51,085 bases of DNA, taken from NCBI GenBank assembly GCA_016935835.1, contig JAFGQE010000009.1:1-51085 (forward strand), in the 5' to 3' direction. The position numbers were made by a program, and so were the translations under genes. This DNA is from Clostridia bacterium (GTDB lineage: Bacteria; Bacillota; Clostridia; DUPQ01). This document shows, piece after piece, positions 35,248 through 44,370 of the stretch. Positions within the stretch are counted from its first letter, which is position 1. Each line of letters opens with the position of its first letter. The notes beneath the pieces were generated by a model. The model did not search any database. It was given only the letters and a program-made list of their open reading frames with translations, and had not been told where the DNA came from.

Positions 35248-36042
35248 TTGAAGATCAGGGAGTATCGCAGGCCGGAAACCATGGAAGAGGCATACGGGAT
35301 TCTTAACGACGGCGGTGAGAACGCCGTTATAGGCGGGGGCGCCTGGATCAGGATGCTCCCGCGGGAACTGGACGCGGCGGTCGACATATCCGGCCTGGGG
35401 CTGGGAACCATAAAAAAGGAAGACGGCCGATATGAAATAGGAAGCATGGTAACCCTGAGACAAGTCGAAATGTTCAAACCGTTCTCGGAATTGTTCAATG
35501 GAATAATTTCCAAAAGCGCAGGTGCGATAATGGGGGTTTCCATAAGGAATATTGCCACGGCCGGGGGAAGCGTTGCCGGCAGGTTCGGTTTCTCTGACCT
35601 TATACCCGCCCTGCTGGCATTGGACACCAGCCTGTTTTTCCATGCGAGGGGCGGGATTTCACTTGAGGACTACATGGAATCGAAGGACGTCGGAAAGGAT
35701 ATATTGACGAAGATAACAATCAAGGACCATGAAGGGCGCGGATGGTTCCATACGATGAAGAATACAAGCCTGGACTTTGCGGTACTTAATGCGGCTGTCT
35801 CAAATTCAGACGGAAGGTGCAGGATCATAGTCGGGGCGCGGCCTTACAAAGCGGTTCCCGCATATGATGCGATGAAGTTCATGGATGAATGCGGCGGGAA
35901 GACGCCTGCGGCGATCAGGGAGGCGGCTTCAATCGCAGCCGGCGAATTGAAATTCGGAGGCAACCAGCGGGGATCCAGGGAATACAGGATTGAATTATGC
36001 AAGACCCTGGTTGAAAGGGGACTGTCCGAGGTGTTTTTATGA
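35248..36042 (+). CDS. Molybdenum hydroxylase FAD-binding subunit, set 1
   Basis: 264 residues, CoxM/XdhB-type. The flavin pyrophosphate loop reads AVIGGGAWIRML (usually AGGTDL), and the second block is ISIRNIATAGGSVAGRFGFSD in FAD-subunit style. It passes electrons from the Mo/Fe-S centres to an acceptor. It begins with TTG at 35248 right after the TAG of the MocA gene, with AAGGGG upstream. The TTG start and zero spacing suggest coupled, modest translation. The altered first loop and short length are unusual compared with the second set (46921). The ATGA overlap links it to the iron-sulfur subunit. Confidence 0.85.
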   Translation: MKIREYRRPETMEEAYGILNDGGENAVIGGGAWIRMLPRELDAAVDISGLGLGTIKKEDGRYEIGSMVTLRQVEMFKPFSELFNGIISKSAGAIMGVSIRNIATAGGSVAGRFGFSDLIPALLALDTSLFFHARGGISLEDYMESKDVGKDILTKITIKDHEGRGWFHTMKNTSLDFAVLNAAVSNSDGRCRIIVGARPYKAVPAYDAMKFMDECGGKTPAAIREAASIAAGELKFGGNQRGSREYRIELCKTLVERGLSEVFL

Positions 36043-36488
36043 AAGTAAGATTTTTGGTAAACGGCGAGAAAAAAACATTTGAAGTAAAACCGGACGAATA
36101 CCTCCTCGACACCCTCAGGAACAACAACTATAAAAGTGTAAGAAGAGGGTGTGAAACCTCGTCATGCGGCATATGCACGGTCCTTATGGATGGAATGCCG
36201 GTGGCTTCATGCAGCCTCCTTACGGCAAAGGCCGAAGGAAGGCATATAACCACGGTAGAGGGAATACAAGAGGACGCCGAACTGCTGGCGGGATTCTTCG
36301 GCAGGGAAGGGGCGGACCAATGCGGATACTGCAATCCCTCGATTGCCCTTGCGTGCTATGCGATGAAGAGGGAGCTTAAGGATCCGACAGACGAGGAAAT
36401 AAAGGCGTATCTTGTCGGGAATCTTTGCCGATGCTCGGGATACTCAGGCCAGCACAGGGCCATAAGGGCATATCTGGAGGTGAAGTGA
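36039..36488 (+). CDS. Molybdenum hydroxylase [2Fe-2S] subunit, set 1
   Basis: 149 residues. Plant-type cluster motif GCETSSCGICTVLMDGMPVASC in the N-terminal domain, and the helical-domain cluster QCGYC and NLCRCSGYSGQH in the second half. This is the complete two-cluster subunit of the xanthine oxidase family. It carries electrons from the Mo site to the FAD subunit. ATG overlaps the FAD gene stop by four bases, and its own stop overlaps the Mo subunit ATG by one base (TGATG). Confidence 0.95.
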   Translation: MKVRFLVNGEKKTFEVKPDEYLLDTLRNNNYKSVRRGCETSSCGICTVLMDGMPVASCSLLTAKAEGRHITTVEGIQEDAELLAGFFGREGADQCGYCNPSIALACYAMKRELKDPTDEEIKAYLVGNLCRCSGYSGQHRAIRAYLEVK

Positions 36489-38812
36489 TGAAATATGTGA
36501 ACAAAGGAATCCCATCCGTCGACGGCAGGGGTCTGATGATGGGCAAACCCGCATATACGGACGACCTTGCCGAGCAAGGATCGCTCGTTGTGAAGGTGCT
36601 TAGAAGCCCCCATCCCTTTGCCCGGATAAAAAGCATCGTCACTGACAAGGCGCTTAACCTTGAGGGAGTGGAGTGCGTTCTTACGCACAAGGATTTCGAA
36701 AGGATACCAATCACAAGGGCGGGGCAGGGATATCCCGAGCCATCGCCCCACGATAAGTTCGTACTGGATGATTATGTGAGGCACGTGGGCGATGAAGTCG
36801 CGGCCGTTGCGGCTGTTGACACTGAAACAGCGCTTGCGGCGCTTGACTTGATAGAAGTTGATTATGAAATCCTAGAACCGGTCCTTGATTTTGAAAAAGC
36901 ATTCGGGAATAAAATAGTCATTCATCCTGAGCCCGAAATTCACGAGATGTTCCCGATTGGATTCGACCCGGCGAATAATGTAGCCGCATCATATATGATG
37001 AATGTCGGCGAGATTGAAAAAACACTTCAGGAATGCGATGTTGTCGTCGAATCCAGTTTTTATACGCAGGCGCAGGCCCATGCCATGATGGAACCCCATG
37101 CGGTGAATGCCAGGATTGACTATATGGGCAGGCTGGTGCTGTATTCATCGACGCAGACGCCGTTCCACGTAAGAAGGATCATATCCCAGGCCCTGAAGTA
37201 TCCGCTGAGCAAGATCAGGGTCATAAAGCCCAGGGTGGGAGGAGGTTTCGGCGGAAAGCAGTGTGTTCACGGAGAGCTGCTGGTATCGGCCATAACCCTG
37301 AGAACGGGCAGGCCCGCAAAAATGGCATATACGAGAAAAGAAGTGTTCGAGTCGACATTTTCAAGGCACCCGATGCGAATAAACATAAGGCTGGGGGCAT
37401 CGAAAGAAGGAATATTGAAGGGGATAGACGTTGATGTCCTGTCTGATACGGGAGCTTACGGGGAACATGCGCTGACAGTATTCATGGTTACGGGCTCAAA
37501 GGTTTTTCCGCTTTACAACAAGGTTGAGTCCATAAGATTCGGCGGAAGGGTGGTTTATACGAATCATACTCCTTCAGGCGCGTTCAGGGGGTACGGTGCG
37601 ATCCAGGGCAACTTTGCGCTTGAATCAGCGATTGATATATTGTGCGAAAAACTTGGCGCAGACCCCGTGGAATTCAGGTTGAGGAACATGATAAGGGAAG
37701 GCGAGACATCCCCCATATTCGAAATAATGGGAGAGGGAACCGAAGGAACGGCCATGGTCATGGAGACCTGCAAGCTTGATTATTGCATAAAAAGAGGAAT
37801 GGAGCTGATCGGGTGGAAGGATAAGTATCCCGGGAGTAAAACCGGCGGCGGCAAGGCCAGGGGGGTCGGAATGGCAATCGCTATGCAGGGCTCGGGAATA
37901 CCATACATAGACATGGGGGCGGCGATGATAAAGCTCAATGACGACGGATTTTTCAACCTGCTGGTGGGAGCGACGGAAATCGGACAGGGCAGTGATACGA
38001 TACTTGTACAGATAGCCGCCGAAAGCCTCGGTGTGGAACCGGAGAAAATAATTGTGTATTCGTCCGATTCTGACCTGACGCCGTTTGACGCAGGCGCCTA
38101 TGCGTCCAGTACCACATATGTCTCGGGAAATGCCGTAAAAAAAGCCGCCGACGGGATGAGCCGGATGATAATCGAAGAGGGGGCGAGGATTCTTGGGACT
38201 GCGATAGAAGACACGGTGTTCGACGGTGTCTCAATCATTTCGGGGGATAGATCGATAACCCTCAGGGATCTTTCCAACAAACTTTTTTACAACGAGAACC
38301 AGCGGCAGCTTGTGTCGGCCGAATCTTACGTCGGAACCAAATCGCCTCCTCCGTTCATGGCAGGTTTCGCGGAGGTGGAGGTGGACACCGGCACAGGAAA
38401 AGTCGAAGTCCTGGATTATGCCGCGGTTGTAGACTGCGGAACGACCATTAATCCAAACCTGGCCAGGGGCCAGGTTGAGGGAGCCCTTGTGCAGGGAATC
38501 GGAATGACGCTTTTCGAGGATGTGGTGTATTCAAAAACCGGTTCGCTGATGAGCAACAGCATGATGAATTACAGAATACCAACCCGAAGGGAAATTAACG
38601 GCATGCATGTCGAATTTGCCGAGAGCTACGAAACATCGGGACCATTCGGTGCAAAGTCAGTAGGGGAAATTGGAATTGACACTCCGCCCGCGGCAATAAC
38701 AAACGCGATATACAATGCGGTGGGCGTCAGGGTCAGGTCGCTTCCGGCAACGCCGGAAAAAGTGTTGATGGGCATGCTTGGCAAAGCAGTAAAGGAGAAT
38801 GGCCATGGATAA
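36488..38812 (+). CDS. Molybdenum hydroxylase catalytic subunit, set 1 (xanthine dehydrogenase family)
   Basis: 774 residues. Residues 1-115 are the aldehyde oxidase a/b hammerhead domain; the rest binds the pterin cofactor. Visible blocks are GGGFGGKQ, GAFRGYGAIQGNFALE, EIGQGSDTILVQIAAE, and GAKSVGEIGIDTPPA, whose glutamate is the catalytic base. Members hydroxylate purines, aldehydes or N-heterocycles at a carbon next to nitrogen using water. Here the neighbours (adenine deaminase, SsnA, hydantoinase) point to a purine such as hypoxanthine or xanthine. It resembles the XdhD/purine-hydroxylase side of the family in length. The start at 36488 has GGAGGTG upstream. Confidence 0.9.
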   Translation: MKYVNKGIPSVDGRGLMMGKPAYTDDLAEQGSLVVKVLRSPHPFARIKSIVTDKALNLEGVECVLTHKDFERIPITRAGQGYPEPSPHDKFVLDDYVRHVGDEVAAVAAVDTETALAALDLIEVDYEILEPVLDFEKAFGNKIVIHPEPEIHEMFPIGFDPANNVAASYMMNVGEIEKTLQECDVVVESSFYTQAQAHAMMEPHAVNARIDYMGRLVLYSSTQTPFHVRRIISQALKYPLSKIRVIKPRVGGGFGGKQCVHGELLVSAITLRTGRPAKMAYTRKEVFESTFSRHPMRINIRLGASKEGILKGIDVDVLSDTGAYGEHALTVFMVTGSKVFPLYNKVESIRFGGRVVYTNHTPSGAFRGYGAIQGNFALESAIDILCEKLGADPVEFRLRNMIREGETSPIFEIMGEGTEGTAMVMETCKLDYCIKRGMELIGWKDKYPGSKTGGGKARGVGMAIAMQGSGIPYIDMGAAMIKLNDDGFFNLLVGATEIGQGSDTILVQIAAESLGVEPEKIIVYSSDSDLTPFDAGAYASSTTYVSGNAVKKAADGMSRMIIEEGARILGTAIEDTVFDGVSIISGDRSITLRDLSNKLFYNENQRQLVSAESYVGTKSPPPFMAGFAEVEVDTGTGKVEVLDYAAVVDCGTTINPNLARGQVEGALVQGIGMTLFEDVVYSKTGSLMSNSMMNYRIPTRREINGMHVEFAESYETSGPFGAKSVGEIGIDTPPAAITNAIYNAVGVRVRSLPATPEKVLMGMLGKAVKENGHG

Positions 38813-39431
38813 AAAGAGAATTTTAAGAATGGCGGCGATGATAGTTTTTTACGGATCGCTATGGGGAGCCGCCGAGGCGACGCTGGGATACCTTATGCAC
38901 TTCCTGCCGCCGGCAATAGCCGGGATGACGATGTTCCCGATTGCCGTTTTCATTTTAATAAAAGCGGGCAAGGCGACCGGAAGCCGTGCGTCGTTAATAG
39001 CCGTGGGCCTTGTGGCCGCGGGCATAAAGGCCGTGGATTTGCTGATACCCGGGATGATGGTGTTCAAGACGATTAATCCAATGATATCCATAGTACTTGA
39101 ATCACTGGTGGTTGCCGCTGCATACCCGGTTCTGCGCGGTACGTCGGTGTGGGGCAGGATTTTGGCGGGACCCGGGATGAGCATGGGCTGGAGAAGCGGA
39201 TATATCATCTATATGCTTATGCAATATCTTGTTGCCGGAAGCATGACGAAATTCATCTCCACGCCATATCTGTCGTTTGAGTTCATTGTGCTTGGCGGAC
39301 TCGCCGGAGGACTTATTGTATCCGGGGTGTTGATGGCCGAACCAAGGCTGAGGGCGTCAGGCTGGAAATTCAGGCCCGCCTATGCGGTGGCCGTGCTTGC
39401 CGCGGCATTATGCCTGCAATTTTTATTATAG
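38805..39431 (+). CDS. Small polytopic membrane protein in the Mo-hydroxylase operon
   Basis: 208 residues with about six hydrophobic segments and short loops. The start ATG at 38805 is preceded by AAAGGAG at seven bases; an earlier ATG at 38799 is too close to it. It overlaps the Mo subunit gene by 8 bases and is followed by the xdhC-like gene after 8 bases, so it is firmly inside the operon. Size, six spans and the lack of other domains would suit an ECF-type substrate-binding (S) component. That suggestion is weak; I see no motif that proves it. It could take up a purine, a vitamin or molybdate-related compound. Confidence 0.7.
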   Translation: MDKKRILRMAAMIVFYGSLWGAAEATLGYLMHFLPPAIAGMTMFPIAVFILIKAGKATGSRASLIAVGLVAAGIKAVDLLIPGMMVFKTINPMISIVLESLVVAAAYPVLRGTSVWGRILAGPGMSMGWRSGYIIYMLMQYLVAGSMTKFISTPYLSFEFIVLGGLAGGLIVSGVLMAEPRLRASGWKFRPAYAVAVLAAALCLQFLL

Positions 39432-39439
39432 GTGGCAAA

Positions 39440-40261
39440 GTGAAGATATATGAGGAAATCATCAGGCTCCGGAATGCCGGAAAGCCATGCGTGCTGGCAA
39501 CCGTAGTTGAAAAAGCTGGCGACGGACCTGTAGAGGTCGGCAAAAAAATGCTGGTTGCCGCCGAAGGGTTCGCAACAGGCACCGTGGGCGGGGGTGCTTT
39601 GGAGAGGTATGCCAGGGAAAGATGCAGGGACATCCTGGAATCACACGAAAGCCTGATGGAGAAGTACATTTTGAACGAAGGTGAAATCGTCAAGGGGGCC
39701 GGGACGCTGCCGATGGTGTGCGGGGGAACGGTTTCACTGTTTTATGAATACATAGGCCCAAGGGCGCACATATATGTTTTCGGGGCGGGACATGTAGGTC
39801 AGGCAGTTGTAAATATTCTGAGGACGATGAATTATAGCATCACGGTCATCGACGACAGGGAGGATGTCTGCGCGGCATTCGAGGGAGCCGACAGAAAGTT
39901 CAACATGTCCTTTGCGGAATTCATAGACCGGGAAGGAATAAGGGACGGAAGCTTTGTCCTTGTATGCACTCCTTCCCATGAGAATGATTACAACGTGATT
40001 TTTAAAGTCATGGAGCTTGGCCTGAAGCCTGTGTATATCGGCATGTTGTGCTCTCCCGCGAAACTCAGGGATTTTCTGACCCGGCTCAGAGACAGGTTCG
40101 GCGACAACATAAATCTGGCGAATCTGTATTCACCGGTCGGGCTGGATACGGGCGGAGGGTCCCCCTCAGAGATTGCGGTTTCAATAGCCGCTGAAATCCT
40201 TGCGGTCGACTATGGAAAGACGGGTCACAAACATATGAGGTCAACTGAGTATAGATGGTAA
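39440..40261 (+). CDS. xdhC: XdhC/CoxI-family maturation factor
   Basis: 273 residues from GTG at 39440 (AGGTGG six bases upstream; earlier in-frame starts lie inside the preceding gene). The N-terminal XdhC domain reads CVLATVVEKAGDGPVEVGKKM and GTVGGGALE. The C-terminal Rossmann domain starts IYVFGAGHVGQAV and ends SPVGLDTGGGSPSEIAVSIAAEILA. XdhC binds molybdenum cofactor, promotes its sulfuration and inserts it into xanthine-dehydrogenase-type enzymes. Clostridial forms are also found in selenium-dependent hydroxylase loci. It serves the hydroxylases on both sides. Confidence 0.92.
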   Translation: MKIYEEIIRLRNAGKPCVLATVVEKAGDGPVEVGKKMLVAAEGFATGTVGGGALERYARERCRDILESHESLMEKYILNEGEIVKGAGTLPMVCGGTVSLFYEYIGPRAHIYVFGAGHVGQAVVNILRTMNYSITVIDDREDVCAAFEGADRKFNMSFAEFIDREGIRDGSFVLVCTPSHENDYNVIFKVMELGLKPVYIGMLCSPAKLRDFLTRLRDRFGDNINLANLYSPVGLDTGGGSPSEIAVSIAAEILAVDYGKTGHKHMRSTEYRW

Positions 40262-40743
40262 CAATAATCACCGGAGGAATTAATTCGGGAAAAACAACCA
40301 GGCTGATGGATGAGTTTGGCAGATGCGGAAGAGGATGCGGGTTTGCCTCGGTTAAGATCATGGAGAATGGAAAAGTACAGGGGTTTGACATTCTGAACCT
40401 GTCATCCGGGGAACAAAGGCCCCTGGCCAGAAGGTCGGGCGAAACAAAAGCGGGATGGACGGAGTGCTGTTCCATGGGACCATACAGTTTTTCCCTTGAT
40501 GCAGTTAAGGCCGTTGAGGAAAAAATGGAGAACTGCATCAGGGAAGGCGGTTTTACGATTTTCATTGATGAAGCCGGGCAGCTTGAATTGGAAGGAAAGT
40601 GCTTTGATGGAATACTGGAAAAGGTATTTTCAGCGGGAATCGATGTTTATATAACGGTCAGGGACAGGTACCTGAAGGAAATAATTGAAAAATACAAAAT
40701 AGCGGATGCGAGGATCATAAATGTCGGCGGGAGAAAGGCATGA
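40255..40743 (+). CDS. P-loop NTPase (THEP1-type nucleoside triphosphatase)
   Basis: 162 residues. Walker A is ITGGINSGKTTRLMDEF at the N-terminus and a Walker B-like IFIDEAGQLELEG follows around residue 106. The length and the DEAGQLEL motif match the THEP1/NTPase family of nucleoside triphosphatases, members of which are often found near molybdenum-enzyme genes. It may support cofactor insertion or quality control by ATP/GTP hydrolysis. It overlaps the xdhC-like gene by 7 bases and the hydantoinase gene by 23 bases. The exact client is unknown. Confidence 0.82.
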   Translation: MVTIITGGINSGKTTRLMDEFGRCGRGCGFASVKIMENGKVQGFDILNLSSGEQRPLARRSGETKAGWTECCSMGPYSFSLDAVKAVEEKMENCIREGGFTIFIDEAGQLELEGKCFDGILEKVFSAGIDVYITVRDRYLKEIIEKYKIADARIINVGGRKA

Positions 40744-42031
40744 ACTCGGTATAACCGGGGGAAAACTATATATCAACGGGAAATTCACGAAGGCGAACCT
40801 GTATGCGGACGATGGCTTGATAACCGCGATAACTTCGGAAAGCAGAAGTTGCATTCAAAGCCATGATGCAACAGGAAAAAAGGTTATGCCCGGGCTCATA
40901 GATCCGCACGTTCACTTTTCATTGCGTTCAGGCGGGCATGTTTCATGCGATGACTTTCGAAGCGGGTCAGCGGCCGCCGCATTCGGAGGAATCACCACAT
41001 TCATAGATTTCCTGGATCCGGTGTCGACAGCCGGAGAGCTTGATTCCGCGCTTTTGTCCAGAAAAGCGGAAGCGGCGGAAAGCGCGGTGGATTATTCATT
41101 CCATGCGACTGCCGCGAATCCCGCGGGCAACACTGAGGAAATTGCAAATGGGCTAAAAAGGCTCGGAATCAATAGCCTGAAGATCTTCACAACATATTCC
41201 GAATCGGGAAGACGGACGTATGACAGGGAAATAGCCGAGCTTTTGAAATTGTCCGAACTGCACGGATTCGTTCTCATGGTTCATGCCGAGGACGATGATA
41301 TGGTCGGAATTAAACCGCTTCACACGATAAGGGACCTTCCAAAGGCCAGAAGCCAGAAGGCGGAATCATCGCAGGCGCTTAAGCTTGCAGGCATGGTCGT
41401 TGAATTCGGCGGCGGGATCTATATGGTTCATACAAGCAGCGGCAAAACGGTGAGGGCATTGCTAAAAAAACACCGCGGTCTGCTTGGAAATAGGTTTCAT
41501 ATTGAAAGCTGCCCGCATTACTTTGCGCTGGATGATAATGTTTACAGGAAGAAAGACGGGGAACTCTATGCGATGGTCCCGCCCCTCAGGAGCCGCGGCT
41601 CAAGGAAACTGCTGAAAAGACTGGCGCGGCATGTGGAGACAATAGGGACCGACCATTGTCCGTATATGAAAGACGAGAAGAAAAAGACCAGTCTTTTGGA
41701 AATACCCATGGGAATCGGCACAATCGAGAATTCCTTTGCAGTAATGCATGGGATCATCGGCGACCGTGCACTGGACATGATGAGCAGGAGGCCGGCCGAG
41801 ATCTTCGGGCTTTTTCCCAGAAAAGGGATCCTCGCGGTAGGGTCGGATGCGGATATTGTAATATACGATGATTCCGCTAACAGGGAACTGGATGCCGGCC
41901 GCTCCGCGTGCGATTATTCGGTGTACGAAGGATTCAAAACCAACATATGCATAGAAAAAGTTTTTTGCAGGGGAAGGATCGTAGTTGACGAAGGCAGTCT
42001 TATGGAAGGATATGGGACATGTTTGCTCTGA
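40721..42031 (+). CDS. Dihydropyrimidinase/hydantoinase-family amidohydrolase
   Basis: 436 residues. All binuclear metal-site blocks are visible: DPHVHFS, the carbamylated-lysine region GINSLKIFTTYS, LMVHAEDD, YMVHTSS with ESCPHYF, and the aspartate in IGTDHCPYM. The family opens cyclic amide rings such as hydantoin, dihydropyrimidine, dihydroorotate or allantoin. In the purine context, it may open a purine-derived ring (a xanthine amidohydrolase or hydantoinase role). Its ATG overlaps the NTPase gene by 23 bases with GAGG seven bases upstream, and its 3' end overlaps SsnA by 13 bases. Confidence 0.9.
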   Translation: MSAGERHELGITGGKLYINGKFTKANLYADDGLITAITSESRSCIQSHDATGKKVMPGLIDPHVHFSLRSGGHVSCDDFRSGSAAAAFGGITTFIDFLDPVSTAGELDSALLSRKAEAAESAVDYSFHATAANPAGNTEEIANGLKRLGINSLKIFTTYSESGRRTYDREIAELLKLSELHGFVLMVHAEDDDMVGIKPLHTIRDLPKARSQKAESSQALKLAGMVVEFGGGIYMVHTSSGKTVRALLKKHRGLLGNRFHIESCPHYFALDDNVYRKKDGELYAMVPPLRSRGSRKLLKRLARHVETIGTDHCPYMKDEKKKTSLLEIPMGIGTIENSFAVMHGIIGDRALDMMSRRPAEIFGLFPRKGILAVGSDADIVIYDDSANRELDAGRSACDYSVYEGFKTNICIEKVFCRGRIVVDEGSLMEGYGTCLL

Positions 42032-43299
42032 TTAATGCAAGGATATATGATTTTTCGGATTATATGGAAAATGGATATGTCTTGTTCGATGAAAAAATTT
42101 CAAAGACCGGCGGCATGAAGGATTTCGTTGACAAAGGCCACCGGATTATAGATGGAAGCGGATGCCTCGTGATGCCTTCCCTTGCCGTGGCGCACACGCA
42201 TATGTATTCAGCTTTTGCAAGGGGAATGAACATACCTTTTGATCCGAGGAATTTTCAGGATATACTGGAGCAGTTATGGTGGAAGCTTGATGCGCATCTG
42301 GATCATGACGGGATATACCTGAGCGGATTGATATCCGCAGGCGAATATGCATGCAACGGCGTCACTGCAATCATCGACCATCATGCGAGCGGGCTCATCA
42401 GAGGTTCCCTCGCCCTTTTGAAAAAAGCCGTCGCAGAGGCGGGAATCAGGGGAATGTTCTGTTTTGAAACGAGCGACAGGTTCGATGCAGACGCGTGCAT
42501 ATATGAAAACTCGGCGGACGGCGACATGTTCGGGCTGCATGCATCCATGTCGCTTTCGGAGGAAACGCTCCGCAAGGTAAGCAAGGCCATAGGCGGCAAG
42601 CCCATCCATATACATGCGGCTGAAAGTCTGGTTGACCAGGAACACTGCATCAGGCATTACGGGGAAAGGGTGGTCGAAAGACTCGCCCGGCACGGATTGC
42701 TTAAGAAAGGTTCGATCCTGGCGCACTGTGTACATGTAAATGAAAACGAGGCCGCCCTCATGGCATTGAACGGATGCAGCGCGGCGCTCAATGCACAGTC
42801 AAATATGAACAACGCCGTCGGACTAACGGATTACAGGATGCTGAAGAATAGCGGGGTACGCTGCCTGGTCGGAAACGACGGCATGTCCATGGGAATCGCC
42901 GGGGAATGGGTCTCGCTTCTTCTCGCGATGAAGCACAGTTATATGTCACCGACGGCTTTCGGATTGAAGGACCTGATGGATGTCATGGATAACAATTATA
43001 ATTTCATCAACGATGCCATGAATATAAGGATAGGAAGAATCAGGAAGGACTACGATGCCGACATCCTGATGATTCCATACGACCCGCCCACGCCGATGAA
43101 TGAAAGCAACGCATTCGCTCATATTATCCACGGGCTGGCCGGGGGGTTCAAGCCGCGGCATGTATGGTGCGGTGGACGGATGATAGTAATGGATTATAAA
43201 AACACCAATGTTTCCAAAGAAATATATATAGACGCAAGAAAAGCCGCCGGGAGACTATGGAAGAGTATAAATGGAGGCGAAGCCGATGAACAGACTTGA
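42019..43299 (+). CDS. ssnA: SsnA-family aminohydrolase
   Basis: 426 residues of the metal-dependent amidohydrolase superfamily (guanine deaminase/chlorohydrolase branch). Motifs: AHTHMYSAFARGM (HxH), IHIHAAES, AHCVHVNE and the metal aspartate in LVGNDGMSMG. The ARGMNIP and LWWKLD segments and the order of motifs match SsnA, the protein found in uric-acid/selenium-associated purine clusters of Enterobacteria and gut anaerobes. Its exact substrate is not settled; a purine breakdown product is likely. It overlaps the hydantoinase gene by 13 bases, and its stop lies inside the next gene's start region (overlap 14 bases). Confidence 0.88.
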   Translation: MFALINARIYDFSDYMENGYVLFDEKISKTGGMKDFVDKGHRIIDGSGCLVMPSLAVAHTHMYSAFARGMNIPFDPRNFQDILEQLWWKLDAHLDHDGIYLSGLISAGEYACNGVTAIIDHHASGLIRGSLALLKKAVAEAGIRGMFCFETSDRFDADACIYENSADGDMFGLHASMSLSEETLRKVSKAIGGKPIHIHAAESLVDQEHCIRHYGERVVERLARHGLLKKGSILAHCVHVNENEAALMALNGCSAALNAQSNMNNAVGLTDYRMLKNSGVRCLVGNDGMSMGIAGEWVSLLLAMKHSYMSPTAFGLKDLMDVMDNNYNFINDAMNIRIGRIRKDYDADILMIPYDPPTPMNESNAFAHIIHGLAGGFKPRHVWCGGRMIVMDYKNTNVSKEIYIDARKAAGRLWKSINGGEADEQT

Positions 43300-44359
43300 A
43301 ACGAGATTCGACGGTTTGGTGCTTAGGAACCCGTTGATGCCGGCTTCCGGCCCGCTTACGGGGGACCTTGAAAAACTGGTGTTCATGCAAGGTCAGGGAG
43401 TGGGAGCCGTGGTTACAAAGACAATATCGGTAAAGGCCGCCATTGTACCCAGGCCGTGCATATACGGAGGCAGGGACCACGTGATGAATTCCGAACTGTG
43501 GTCGGAATACCCGATGGAAAAATGGACGGATGAGATATTGCCCGGATACATGAAGGAAAAATCCACGCCCCTTATTGTAAGCGCGGGATATTCAAGGGAG
43601 GACATGGAGAAACTGATCCCGGCGCTCGAAGGCTTTGCGGATGCATTCGAAATATCGACGCATTATGTTGGAAAGGACCTTGAGGTAATTTCAAGGACCG
43701 TAAGAACCATCAGGGAAAGCACGGATAAGCCTGTATATATGAAGATCAGTCCGCACATTCCCGACCCGGTGATGTTTGCGCAGGCGGTCAGGGAAGCCGG
43801 GGCAACCGGCGTTGCAGCGATTAATTCGCTGGGGCCGACAATGAACATAGACATCGCGACAAGAACGGTGAATTTCGGAGGGAGCAGCGGGTTTTCCTGG
43901 ACATCCGGTCCTGTCATAAAGAACCTTGCGCTTGCAATCGTGTATAAAATCAAGCAGGCGATGCCGGACTTCACCGTAATCGGAACCGGAGGGATACAAA
44001 GCGCCGATGATATCATTGAGTTTCTTCTCGCCGGGGCCGACGGCGTCCAGATGCTTTCGGGCGCGCTTCTAAAGGGAAAGGGACTGTATTCAAAAATAAT
44101 AGACGATCTGCCGCGGGTTCTTGACAAATACGGATTTGACAGCATAAGCGACACAATACGCGCCCAGCTCGTAATAAAAACCGGGATGAAACCGGTAGTG
44201 CCGGTGCTTGACGAAGAAAAATGCACTCATTGCAGGATTTGTGAGAAGGTATGTCCATACTTTGCAATAGAGTATGAAGGTAAAATAATTTTCGATGAAG
44301 GAAAATGCTTCGGTTGCGGACTTTGCATTTCAAAATGCCCCGCGGACGCATTGTCCTGA
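43286..44359 (+). CDS. Dihydroorotate/dihydropyrimidine dehydrogenase-like protein with ferredoxin tail
   Basis: 357 residues. Residues 1-300 form a DHODH-type FMN barrel (MPASGPLT, VVTKTISVKAA, MKISPHIPDP, GTGGIQSADDIIEFLLAGAD). Residues 310-357 carry two [4Fe-4S] motifs, CTHCRICEKVCP and CFGCGLCISKCP. PreA-type dihydropyrimidine dehydrogenases have the same layout. The family's active-site cysteine block (NxSCP) instead reads FEISTHYVG, so the usual acid/base residue is missing. It probably reduces or oxidises a ring compound of the purine path with electrons from ferredoxin or the hydroxylases. The ATG at 43286 follows GGAGGC. Confidence 0.85.
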   Translation: MNRLETRFDGLVLRNPLMPASGPLTGDLEKLVFMQGQGVGAVVTKTISVKAAIVPRPCIYGGRDHVMNSELWSEYPMEKWTDEILPGYMKEKSTPLIVSAGYSREDMEKLIPALEGFADAFEISTHYVGKDLEVISRTVRTIRESTDKPVYMKISPHIPDPVMFAQAVREAGATGVAAINSLGPTMNIDIATRTVNFGGSSGFSWTSGPVIKNLALAIVYKIKQAMPDFTVIGTGGIQSADDIIEFLLAGADGVQMLSGALLKGKGLYSKIIDDLPRVLDKYGFDSISDTIRAQLVIKTGMKPVVPVLDEEKCTHCRICEKVCPYFAIEYEGKIIFDEGKCFGCGLCISKCPADALS

Positions 44360-44370
44360 AGGGAGGATGC

